NCBI GenBank assembly: GCA_937864995.1
Contig: CALMDL010000335.1
Location: 1-10,042 of the forward strand
Reading direction: 5' to 3'
From: an uncultured Candidatus Altimarinota bacterium
Lineage (GTDB): Bacteria; Patescibacteriota; Gracilibacteria; BD1-5; UBA6164
DNA: 10,042 nucleotides
How positions within the stretch are numbered: the stretch's first letter is position 1; every line of letters begins with the position of its first letter. This document shows, piece after piece, positions 1-6,596 of the stretch. The notes below the pieces were generated by a model. That model saw nothing but the letters and a program-made list of their open reading frames with translations, did no database searches and had not been told where the DNA came from. A program made the translations under genes and the position numbers.

Positions 1-1
1 C

Positions 2-322
2 ACCAATTTCAAAATCGATATTTCATTCAGCACCCATAACTCAAATTAAACTATAAGCTGAGTTTGTATATAATTCAGAAGCAAGATTTAAAGTTACTTT
101 TTTGCTGTTTGAAGCATCTTTAGTTGCATTTAATACATCTATATCTCTCAAAACTTTTACATCTCCATATACTTTTGTATCTGAAAAAGTAACATCTGAA
201 GAAGCAGCAACTTTTACGGTTTTATTATCTACAGCTTGTATATTTTCAATCGTAGATGCATAAGCACTAGATACGAATAAAGATGAAATAAAAATTGTAA
301 ATAAAATTTTAAATTGTTTCAT
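2..322 (-). CDS. Secreted Ig-like surface protein, N-terminal part (3' end outside window)
   Basis: The first 107 residues of a longer protein are visible; the frame is open to the left edge when TGA at 41-43 and 23-25 is read as Gly. Residues 1-22 form a clear signal peptide: MKQFK, a hydrophobic core, then an AYA/ST cleavage site. The mature part alternates short beta-strand-like stretches (IENIQAVDNKTVKV, KKVTLNLASEL, then SAYSLIGVMGAEGN). This pattern of 'the variable to be tested, strand, L-x-L, Y-x-L-x-V' resembles SbsA-type bacterial Ig-like domains, in which a Tyr-rich final strand is followed by a Gly turn. I infer an exported or surface-attached protein; no enzymatic motif is visible. 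A consensus promoter lies at 354-382 and no Shine-Dalgarno precedes the ATG. The domain family is a judgement from pattern and should be treated as tentative, whereas export is well supported. Confidence 0.75.
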
Positions 323-353
323 AAATTTATTTTATTAATATAAATACCTAATT

Positions 354-382
354 ATTAAATCACATTTGAAAAAATTTGTCAA
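354..382 (-). promoter_or_regulatory. Promoter of the secreted Ig-like protein gene
   Basis: On the minus strand TTGACA (382-377) is followed after 17 bases by TTTAAT (359-354). The -35 box is a perfect sigma-70 consensus. Initiation would fall near 347, giving a leader of roughly 25 bases. It starts only a few bases beyond the yqgF stop codon, so the secreted protein is probably transcribed separately from rplI-yqgF. Confidence 0.6.
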
Positions 383-387
383 AAAAA

Positions 388-771
388 TTACACTTTTAAA
401 TATGATTCTAAAATCAAACTAGCAGATATAGCATCTTTTTGACCAGAAGTATCCTTTATTCACATAGTTTTTAATATACTATCAGCTTCAAAAGAAGTAA
501 ATCTTTCATCAATACTATCTATTTTTATATTTGGAAAAATCAATTTCAATTTTTCTATAAATTTTTTTGTTTTATCAAGTTGTTTTAAATTACTGTTATA
601 TAAATCATAAGGTAATCAAACTACTATAACTTTTATTTTATAATCATTAATATATTTTTTTAATACATTTATCAAAGATGTTCTAGCAACTATGTCTTTT
701 GGTATAACAATCCCCTCAATTGTAACTGCAATTCAACATCTCTTATCTCATAAATCTATAGCTAAATACAT
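388..771 (-). CDS. yqgF: YqgF/RuvX family putative Holliday junction resolvase / pre-16S rRNA nuclease
   Basis: The gene encodes 127 residues, close to the usual family length of about 140. The protein has an RNase H-like fold, and family members are assigned to Holliday junction resolution or to 16S rRNA 5'-end maturation; the sequence cannot decide between these. Visible motifs are MYLAIDLGDKRCGIAV at the N terminus with metal-binding Asp6, the hydrophobic strand VIVVGLPYDL near residues 48-57, DERFTS at 88-93, and KDAISASLILESYL at 112-125 with the C-terminal acidic residue Asp113. TGA codons supply the Gly in LGDKR and in VGLP, both conserved glycines. The ATG overlaps the rplI stop by one base (TAATG), which suggests translational coupling to rplI. 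No separate terminator is obvious after the stop. Confidence 0.92.
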
Positions 772-1223
772 TATTTTTCTTCATTAATAACTATAAATAT
801 TTTTGCCATCGCATCTTTTCATAATTTTATATAAATAGCATGTTCTCATATCTTTTTTAAATGACCATCTGGCATATCTATATGTTTTTTAGTAAGTTCT
901 AATTTAAATTTCTTTTTTACTTCTTCAATTATATCTTTTTCTCAAATTCATCAATATACTTTATGATTTGCTCATGTTTTTAAAATAAATTCAAGTTTTT
1001 TATGATTTAATTCTTCTGCAATTATATGTCTATTTTCAATAAGTTCCATTCTATGTTTCTCATCTTTTTTCAATTTATCTTTGTGTTTTTTTTCTGCTTC
1101 AGGTGTAAGCTCTATAGCAAGTCATTGAGGAAATAACATATTTGCTGCATATCCAGGTTTTACTTCTTTTATTTCTCAAGGCTTACCTACATTTATCACA
1201 TGTTTCAAGAAAAGTACTCTCAT
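771..1223 (-). CDS. rplI: Large-subunit ribosomal protein L9 (bL9)
   Basis: This is a 150-residue protein, the normal bL9 length. It binds the base of the L1 stalk region of 23S rRNA in the 50S subunit. The N-terminal domain carries the family signature NVGKPGEIKEVKPGYAANML followed by FPQGLAI (residues 11-37). A long Lys/Glu-rich helix follows at about 41-75 and then a complete C-terminal domain with KVYGGIGEKDI (about 88-98) and a final strand KIFIVINEE. TGA encodes most glycines here, including KPG, PQG and the GG pair. It is the first gene of a two-gene unit with yqgF and has a good promoter 30-60 bases upstream. There is no Shine-Dalgarno; the ATG is preceded by an AT-rich leader. Confidence 0.97.
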
Positions 1224-1253
1224 AATCTACAAAGTTAACAAATAACTAATTTG

Positions 1254-1281
1254 ATTATAAAAAAAAATGTATTTTTTTCAA
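1254..1281 (-). promoter_or_regulatory. Promoter of rplI-yqgF
   Basis: The minus strand carries TTGAAA (1281-1276), a 16-base spacer and a perfect TATAAT (1259-1254). Transcription would start near 1247, about 24 bases before the rplI ATG. The -35 box begins only two bases after the T-run of the nusA terminator, so termination and re-initiation are packed together. Confidence 0.65.
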
Positions 1282-1283
1282 AT

Positions 1284-1316
1284 AAAAAAAGTTTGGATTT
1301 AGTCCAAACTTTTTTT
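1284..1316 (-). terminator. Intrinsic terminator after nusA
   Basis: The stem GTTTGGA (1291-1297) pairs with TCCAAAC (1303-1309) around a 5-base loop, flanked by A7 on one side and T7 on the other. On the minus strand the hairpin ends in a T-run directly after the nusA TAA (1320-1318). The flanking A and T runs make it nearly symmetric. Confidence 0.85.
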
Positions 1317-1317
1317 A

Positions 1318-2382
1318 TTAAGCTTCAATATCTTCAATAGAAATTTTGTATCAAGTTAATTTAGATGCTAAATTAACATTTAAACCATTTTTTCAAACAG
1401 CTTTTGCTCTTTCTGTAGGTAAAATATATACTATAGCTGATTTAGATTCAGTATCTACATCAACTTTAATAATATCAGCTGGTGAAAGTGATTTTTTAAT
1501 CACTTCTCTCATATCAGGAACATTTGGTATAATATCAATTTTTTCTCATCCTAACTCATCCATTACTGATTTTACTCTCATTCATTTTTGACCAATAAGA
1601 GTTCAAACTGGATCAACTTCATCATAATTTGAAGAAACAAGAATTTTTGTTTTAACTCATGCTTGTCTTACAACTTTATCTATATTTATAATTCCATCTC
1701 CTATTTCTGGTACATTTTCAGCAAATATAGCAGTAACTAATTCTGGTCTTTTTCTTGATAAAATAACTCTAGGTGAACCATTTTCTCATTTTGAAACTTC
1801 AGCTACATATAGAAAAAATCTAGCTCCAGCAACATAATTATCTCTAGAAACTTGCTCTCCTTTTGGTAAAACAATTTGATTTCCCATATAATCAAAAACT
1901 ACTTTTGATCATTCTACTATTTCTATTTTTATATTTACTAATTGCCCTTCTTTTCATTCAAATAATTCAAATATTTTTTCTTTTTCAGATTCTCCCATTT
2001 TTTGAATTATAACTTGTCTTGCAGCTTGAGAAGCTATTCTACCAAAACTTTCTCCATCTTCATCATTTTGAATTTCTTCTGTTACATCAAGTTCTATAAT
2101 ATCACCTTCTTCAAATCATTCAGCATCTTCACCAAGTTCTTCAAAACTTATTTCAAGTGCTGGATTAGTTACTTCTTTAACAAGAGTTTTTTCAACTGTA
2201 ACTTGTAATGATTCATTTTCTAAGTCAATTTTTACATTTACTTCTTCATCTTTATTACCATAATCTTTTTTATAAGCAGTTTTAATTGCTGCCTCTATTA
2301 TTTCAACTAATTTTTCTTTTGAAATATTTTTTTCTTTTGAAATCAAAGTTATTGCTTGATTTATTTGTTTTACATTTAACAT
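1318..2382 (-). CDS. nusA: Transcription termination/antitermination factor NusA
   Basis: The protein has 354 residues when TGA is read as Gly. NusA binds RNA polymerase near the RNA exit channel and modulates pausing, intrinsic termination and antitermination. The N-terminal domain spans about 1-130, beginning MLNVKQINQAI and ending in the signature RIASQAARQVIIQKMGESEK (115-134). An S1 domain follows (about 135-200, with the strand FFLYVAEV), then KH1 with RKRPELV, VDPVGTLIGQKGMRV (256-270, GxxG loop GQKG) and KH2 with PTERAKAVGKNGLNVNLASKLTG (GKNG loop at 330-333). The C-terminal acidic repeats of the E. coli protein are absent, as in many Gram-positive NusA proteins. The start is ATG without a Shine-Dalgarno. 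It has its own promoter and a leader with a terminator-like hairpin, followed by its own terminator. Confidence 0.97.
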
Positions 2383-2402
2383 ATTTTTATTTATTATTAA
2401 AT

Positions 2403-2426
2403 AAAAAAGATTTGCAATTGCAAATC
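2403..2426 (-). promoter_or_regulatory. Terminator-like hairpin in the nusA leader (candidate attenuator)
   Basis: The perfect 18-base palindrome at 2409-2426 can fold on the minus strand as GATTTGC-aatt-GCAAATC, followed immediately by six T residues (2408-2403) and more T-rich sequence. Three G residues before the stem could extend it by G-T pairing. It lies between the predicted nusA promoter (2458-2485) and the nusA ATG (2382). No other gene end is near: the ftsZ terminator lies upstream of that promoter. A role in attenuating nusA is inference. Confidence 0.5.
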
Positions 2427-2457
2427 CCCTTTTAGAACATTTAATTTTACAAGTATT

Positions 2458-2485
2458 ATTTTATAAAAATTAAAAATAAAATCAA
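2458..2485 (-). promoter_or_regulatory. Promoter of nusA
   Basis: The minus strand reads TTGATT (2485-2480), a 16-base spacer, then TAAAAT (2463-2458). Transcription would begin near 2450 and give a leader of about 70 bases. It sits about 20 bases after the ftsZ terminator stem. The sequence around it is very AT-rich, so other -10 placements are possible. Confidence 0.45.
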
Positions 2486-2502
2486 GTAGATTTTAAAAAA
2501 AT

Positions 2503-2533
2503 AAAAAAATGTAAGCATAAAGCTTACATTTTT
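2503..2533 (-). terminator. Intrinsic terminator after ftsZ
   Basis: AAAAATGTAAGC (2505-2516) pairs perfectly with GCTTACATTTTT (2522-2533) around the loop ATAAA. On the minus strand a T-rich tract follows. It begins five bases after the TAA at 2540-2538, which ends the extended ftsZ frame, and 38 bases after the first TAA at 2573-2571. Confidence 0.85.
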
Positions 2534-2537
2534 AATA

Positions 2538-2570
2538 TTACATTTTTTTTCTTAAAAAACTTGGTACATC
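2538..2570 (-). other. FtsZ C-terminal conserved peptide stranded behind an in-frame TAA
   Basis: In the same frame as ftsZ, directly after its first stop (TAA at 2573-2571), the sequence reads DVPSFLRKKM followed by a second TAA (2540-2538). This matches the conserved FtsZ tail (D-I/V-P-A/S-F-L-R-K/R), the segment that binds FtsA and other membrane tethers in bacteria studied. The peptide is intact and the frame unshifted. One base change, TAA from TGA (Gly) or TTA (Leu), would restore a continuous 379-residue FtsZ. It may be a recent nonsense mutation, a consensus or assembly error, or stop-codon read-through. Confidence 0.85.
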
Positions 2571-3677
2571 TTAATCTTCTTCAACTTTTTTAGGAGCACT
2601 AGTTGTAGTAACTCTAGAGTCTGTAGCAACTGGTTTTCTACCAAAAGGATTAGATTTAACTGCCATTCTTGATTCTCAAGCAAATTGAGTATTTGATTCT
2701 TCATCAAATCAAGTAGCAACAACAGTAATTTTTAATTCACCATTATATTCTTCATTAATAGTAGCACCAAAAATAATATTTGCATCTGGATCAACAGTTT
2801 CAGTAATTATTCTAGCAGCTTCATCAACTTCGTACATTGATAAATCAGTTCCTCAAGTTATGTTGAATAATAATCATTTTGCTCAAGCAATTGATAATTC
2901 AAGAAGAGGTGAATCAATAGCTGATCTAGCAGCTTCAGTAGCTCTATTTTCACCACTACCATAACCAATACCCATAAGTGCAGAACCTGCATTTTTCATA
3001 ACAGAAGTTACATCGGCAAAGTCTACGTTAATTAAACCTGGTTGAGTAATTAAATCAGAAACTCATTGTACTCATTGATTTAAAATTTCATCAACGATTC
3101 CAAAAGCATCTAAAAGAGGAGTTTTTTTATCAATAATAGTTAAAATTCTATCATTTGGTATAGTAATAAGAGTATCTACTTTTTCTTTTAAAGCAGAGTA
3201 TCCATCTAAAGATTTACTCATTCTGTTTTGACCTTCAAAAGAAAATGGTTTTGTAACAATTCAAACTGTTAAAGCACCTAATTCTTTTGCAACTTCAGCA
3301 ACAACTGGAGCAGCTCAAGTACCAGTACCACCACCAAGACCACAAGTAATAAATACCATATCTGCACCATCTAGTGCATTTTTAATTTCTTCTCTTGATT
3401 CTTCAGCTGCTTTTTTACCAATTTCTGGATTAGCACCTGCTCATAATCAATGAGTTATAATTTTTCAGATATTTAATTTTTTTGGAGCTAAAGAATTGTA
3501 TAAAGCTTGAGTATCTGTATTTATTGAAACAAATTCTACTCATTCTAATCCACCTTCAATCATTCTGTTTACTGCATTTTGTCATGCTCACCCAACTCAA
3601 ACTACTTTAATTCTTGCAACTGGTGAAATTCCACCACTTAATTTTACTTCTTGAGGTCCTGATAAACTATCTCACAT
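2571..3677 (-). CDS. ftsZ: Cell division protein FtsZ (ending before its C-terminal peptide)
   Basis: FtsZ is the tubulin-like GTPase that polymerises into the division ring. The 368-residue frame shows the nucleotide-binding glycine loop VGVGGAGQNAVNRM (26-39), NTDTQAL (53-59), the signature GGGTGTG (115-121; last Gly is TGA) in a [17 protein letters not shown] context, and KPFSFEG (143-149). The catalytic T7 loop NVDFAD is at 217-222, and [14 protein letters not shown] (236-249) follows. A short linker of some 25-30 residues comes next. The frame stops with KKVEED at a TAA, and the conserved tail peptide continues in frame beyond it. The ATG start is set by AGGAGGG three bases upstream. Codon 2 is TGA (Gly). 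It lies 84 bases behind ftsA; I see no convincing promoter between them, so co-transcription is likely. Confidence 0.96.
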
Positions 3678-3680
3678 GTT

Positions 3681-3687
3681 CCCTCCT
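3681..3687 (-). promoter_or_regulatory. Strong Shine-Dalgarno of ftsZ
   Basis: The minus strand reads AGGAGGG-AAC-ATG, a near-perfect anti-16S match 3-4 bases before the ftsZ start. None of the other complete genes in this window has a comparable purine-rich site, so ftsZ is probably translated at a higher rate than its operon partner ftsA. Confidence 0.8.
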
Positions 3688-3761
3688 AATAAATTTTTTA
3701 ATTTATCTTCTCTTCTATTAATCATAATTTTGTTATATATAAATAAAGTTTAAATTTTTAA

Positions 3762-4997
3762 TTAAGGTAATATTTTTTTCCATAATTTTTTTATACTCTC
3801 TAATATAGAGTTAAAATTAATAGAAAATAAAGGTCAATTGTTACCATACATATTTGAAAAAATCATAGTTCAGATTACAGCTGAAAAAACAGGATCTGAA
3901 ATTGATGCATCTACTAATTCATCTTTAGAAAATGGTAATCAAATGAAAACTGGTAATCTAAGAGATTTTTTTGCTAAATCTACAAAACCTTTCATTTTAG
4001 AACCTCCTCAAACACAAACAGCTCATTCTGGTAACATACCATCTTTCCCTATTTTTTTAAGTTCATCTCTAATAAATTGAAATATTTCTTCATATCTTGC
4101 AGTTACTATTTTTGAAAGATATTCTCTAGAAACTCCTCATTCTTCTCACATATTTAATTCTTCTAAGTCAAACTCGCTATCTTTAAAAGAATCTCTATTT
4201 TCTAAATCTAATTCTGCATATTCTAATTTAATTTTTTCTGCCATAGCAGTTGAAGTTCTAAGACCCAAAGCTATATCATTTGTAACATTGTCTCCTCAAA
4301 AAGGTATAACCGTTGAAAAACTTAATACTCAATTTTCATAAACTGTAACTCAAGTAGTTGATGAACCAATATCTATACATACAACCCCTAATTCTTTTTG
4401 TCTTTTTGTTAAAACTCATTCAGGACTTGAAAGTAGATTTGGATATATATCATATATTTCTATACCTATATCTCAAATAGCTTTTTTAATATTAGTTAAA
4501 ACATTTAAGTTCATAGAAAATATATTTGCAACAACTTCAAGTTTTCTAGCTGACATTCAAAGTGGATTTTTTATACCATCTTCTAAATCAACAACAAAAC
4601 TTTCAGGAACTACTTTTAATATTTCTTTATTTGGCATATCTACACCTCATTTTGCTTTATCTAAAGCTCTTTCTATATCTTCTTCAGATACTTCTGAACC
4701 TGTAACAGAAACAATACCTTTGTTTCTAATTACATCAAAACTTGATGAATTAAATGAAATATATGCTCAATTTACATGTTCTCATGCCATTTTTTCTGCT
4801 TCTTCTAAAGATGCATCCAAATTGTTTTTGAATTCTTCCATATCAAGTATATTTCACTTTCTCATTGCAGTAGAATTTGATATTCAAACTCATAATATAT
4901 TGAAATCATCATTTCTTTCTTTGTCGAAATATCAAATAACAGTTCTTATTTTAGAACTTCATATATCAATAGTTGTAATAGTATTAGATGCTCACAT
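3762..4997 (-). CDS. ftsA: Cell division protein FtsA (actin-like membrane anchor of FtsZ)
   Basis: The protein has 411 residues, normal for FtsA, an actin-like ATPase that tethers FtsZ filaments to the membrane. Phosphate-1 motif TTIDIGSSKIRTVIG lies at 8-22, followed by the FtsA signature RKGNILDMEEF (46-56). The 1C subdomain covers about 85-170, with VVPESFVVDLEDGIKNPLGM. Phosphate-2 motif CIDIGSSTTGVTVY is at 207-220, IPFGGDNVTNDIALGLRTS at 231-249, and the adenosine motif CVGGGSKMKG at 328-337. The C terminus SILESIKKLWKKILP (397-411) is a basic amphipathic helix with Trp, the expected membrane-targeting sequence. Codon 2 is TGA. There is no Shine-Dalgarno. It is the upstream partner of ftsZ, the classic ftsAZ pair, without the other dcw cluster genes. 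Confidence 0.95.
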
Positions 4998-5034
4998 TGT
5001 AATTTGCAAGTTAAAAATTATATTGTTCAAAAAA

Positions 5035-5064
5035 ATTATACGCCTTTAAGTGGCTTTAAATCAT
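5035..5064 (-). promoter_or_regulatory. Possible promoter of ftsA-ftsZ
   Basis: A perfect TATAAT lies at 5040-5035 on the minus strand, 38 bases before the ftsA ATG. The best -35 candidate is a weak ATGATT (5064-5059) with an 18-base spacer. A second TATAAT occurs at 5022-5017, closer to the gene, without a usable -35. The assignment rests mainly on the -10 box and position. Confidence 0.35.
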
Positions 5065-5129
5065 ATTTTTTAATATTTTTTCCTTTTTTAGGACTATTAA
5101 ATTATATTTAGCAAAAATACTTAATCAAA

Positions 5130-5146
5130 ATTACTTAAAAAGTAAT
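5130..5146. repeat. Small inverted repeat in the ftsA / phosphatase divergent region
   Basis: ATTACTT (5130-5136) and AAGTAAT (5140-5146) form a perfect 7-bp inverted repeat with a 3-base centre. It lies between the two predicted divergent promoters and not at a gene end, so it could be an operator. A repeat this small in AT-rich DNA may also be chance. The rest of 4998-5254 holds no gene that I can support. Confidence 0.3.
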
Positions 5147-5193
5147 GTTAAAAACTAAAAATAAGTACCAATTTAAACAAAAGCATCATTTTT

Positions 5194-5222
5194 TTGATTT
5201 AAAAATAAAAATATTGTATTAT
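5194..5222 (+). promoter_or_regulatory. Promoter of the SpoIIE-type phosphatase gene
   Basis: TTGATT (5194-5199), a 17-base spacer and TATTAT (5217-5222) form a good sigma-70-like promoter. Transcription would start near 5229, about 25 bases before the ATG at 5255. The same -35 hexamer is seen before nusA and rplK. Confidence 0.55.
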
Positions 5223-5254
5223 TGTTATAAGTATTAGTCTAAATATTAAAAAAC

Positions 5255-6454
5255 ATGAAATCATTTTATACAATATTTAAAATAATTTTATTATTATCAC
5301 TGGCAATTAATCCAGTGGTTTTTGTAGTTTCAGACTTATATTTCAAGGATTTACCTATATTAACAAAAAGTATTATTATACTAGTAATTACATTAATAAA
5401 TTTTGTGATCATTTTATTATTGGTAAAAAAATTCTATCATGACCCTATAAGAAGACTTGAAATTACTATAAAACATTTTTTAGTTGGTAATTTAAAAGAT
5501 AGTGAAATAAATTTTGGAAAAACTCCAAATACTCATTTAAACTATGCATTGGCCTTTTTTTGAAAAACACTAAACACACTTAAAAATATAAAAGATGAAT
5601 TCATACATGGTAAAGAAATAAAATGAGAAGTTGAATTAGGTAAAGAAATTCAATGAAAAATGTTAACTAAAAAACATGTTGAAGTCCCTTCTTTTGAAAT
5701 TATAGCTAGATCAAAACCAGCATGAGAAATTGGTTGAGATAGTTATGATATAATAGAACAAGATGAAAATTACTATATATACGTTTGAGATGCAACTGGT
5801 CATTGAGTTTGAGCTTGATTTATTATGATAATGGTAAATGCACTCGTAAGTTGATTTTCAAAAATATATAAATCATGAGCTACTGTATTAATAAAAACAA
5901 ATGAAATATTAAAACCTAGAGTAAAAGCAAATTTACTTATGAGTATGCTTTTGATTAGATGGAATGAAGCAGAAAAAAGATTATTTATGACTTGAGCTGG
6001 ACATGAATATTTAATGATATATAAACAATCACTAGGAAAAACTTTCAGAATAAAATCTGGATGAGTTGCTATTTGAATGATTAAAGATATATCAAAATTA
6101 GTAAAAGAACAAGAAATAAAATTTGAAGTATGAGATATATTAGTATTGTACTCAGATTGAGTAACAGAAGCTATAAATAGACCGAAAAGAGATTGAACAG
6201 AAGAATTATATTGAGAAAATAGACTTGAAGAAGCTATAAATACAGCTCCAAATATGAGTGGAAAAAAATATAAATCTGCTAGAAGTGTTTTCAATAACAT
6301 AACTATTAATTTATCTAAATTTATGTGATACAAACCTACTCAATTAGATGATGTAACATTGGCAGTAATACAATACAAAACTCCAGATTATAAAAAAGAA
6401 GAAGATTTTCCTGATGAAATTGCAAAAGATTTCATTACAGAATGGAATTGGTAA
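5255..6454 (+). CDS. Membrane-bound SpoIIE/RsbU-type PPM serine/threonine phosphatase
   Basis: The protein has 399 residues. Two hydrophobic segments (about 8-27 and 36-57) place a short loop outside the cell. A HAMP-like linker starts at HDPIRRLEITIKHFLVGNL (62-80), and a helical stretch runs to about 140. The SpoIIE-type PPM domain then covers about 145-375. Its metal-binding motifs are all present: AGEIGGDSYD (Asp162), VGDATGHGVGAG (Asp179), YSDGVTEA (Asp301) and LDDVTLAV (Asp365/366). A Mn/Mg-dependent protein phosphatase that acts on phosphoserine or phosphothreonine is therefore well supported. Family members often dephosphorylate anti-anti-sigma factors in partner-switching pathways, but no kinase, anti-sigma or STAS gene is in this window. 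Nearly all its glycines are TGA. It ends in TGG (Trp) TAA followed at once by a terminator. Confidence 0.92.
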
Positions 6455-6486
6455 AATAAGGATTTTAAAATCCTTATTTTTTTTTA
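6453..6486 (+). terminator. Intrinsic terminator after the phosphatase gene
   Basis: A perfect 28-base palindrome (6453-6480), AAAATAAGGATTTT followed by its reverse complement, runs straight into a T-tract. Its first two bases are the last two of the TAA stop (6452-6454). The usable stem is about AATAAGGATT/AATCCTTATT with a short loop. Confidence 0.85.
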
Positions 6487-6533
6487 TTTAAGCTAGATTT
6501 TTCAAAGTGTAAAGCTTGTTATATTATACAATC

Positions 6534-6561
6534 TTTACATTATTTTTTTTATAACTAAAAT
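6534..6561 (+). promoter_or_regulatory. Possible promoter of the VirB4-like gene
   Basis: TTTACA (6534-6539), a 16-base spacer and TAAAAT (6556-6561) sit 36 bases before the GTG start, in the gap after the phosphatase terminator. The match is moderate in a region where AT-rich hexamers are frequent. Confidence 0.4.
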
Positions 6562-6596
6562 ATTGTCAAAAAATAAATTACTAAAAAATAAAAATC

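Noticed and set aside
361..390. Terminator after yqgF
   Set aside because: T- and A-runs are present but no stable stem can be drawn; the perfect -35 box there explains the sequence better.
1346..1591. 81-codon open frame on the plus strand inside nusA
   Set aside because: It is antisense to the KH domains of nusA, which are unmistakable on the minus strand. It has no recognisable product or start signal.
2002..2208. 68-codon plus-strand frame rich in Phe, Ser and Tyr
   Set aside because: It is the mirror of AT-rich nusA coding sequence, with composition typical of an antisense frame.
1318..2382. NusA truncated at the C terminus
   Set aside because: The acidic repeats are missing in many bacteria, and both KH domains are complete, so this is a normal short NusA.
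3838..5049. Two plus-strand frames (3838-4080 and 4720-5049) opposite ftsA
   Set aside because: Both are antisense to conserved FtsA motifs on the minus strand; the translations show no family signature.
5044..5059. CTTTAAG / CTTTAAA direct repeat upstream of ftsA
   Set aside because: Seven-base AT-rich near-repeats are expected by chance here and nothing else supports an operator.
5800..6333. 177-codon minus-strand frame opposite the phosphatase
   Set aside because: It looks long, but only because TGA-Gly codons on the plus strand read as TCA (Ser) on the other strand. The plus strand carries all SpoIIE-type metal motifs.
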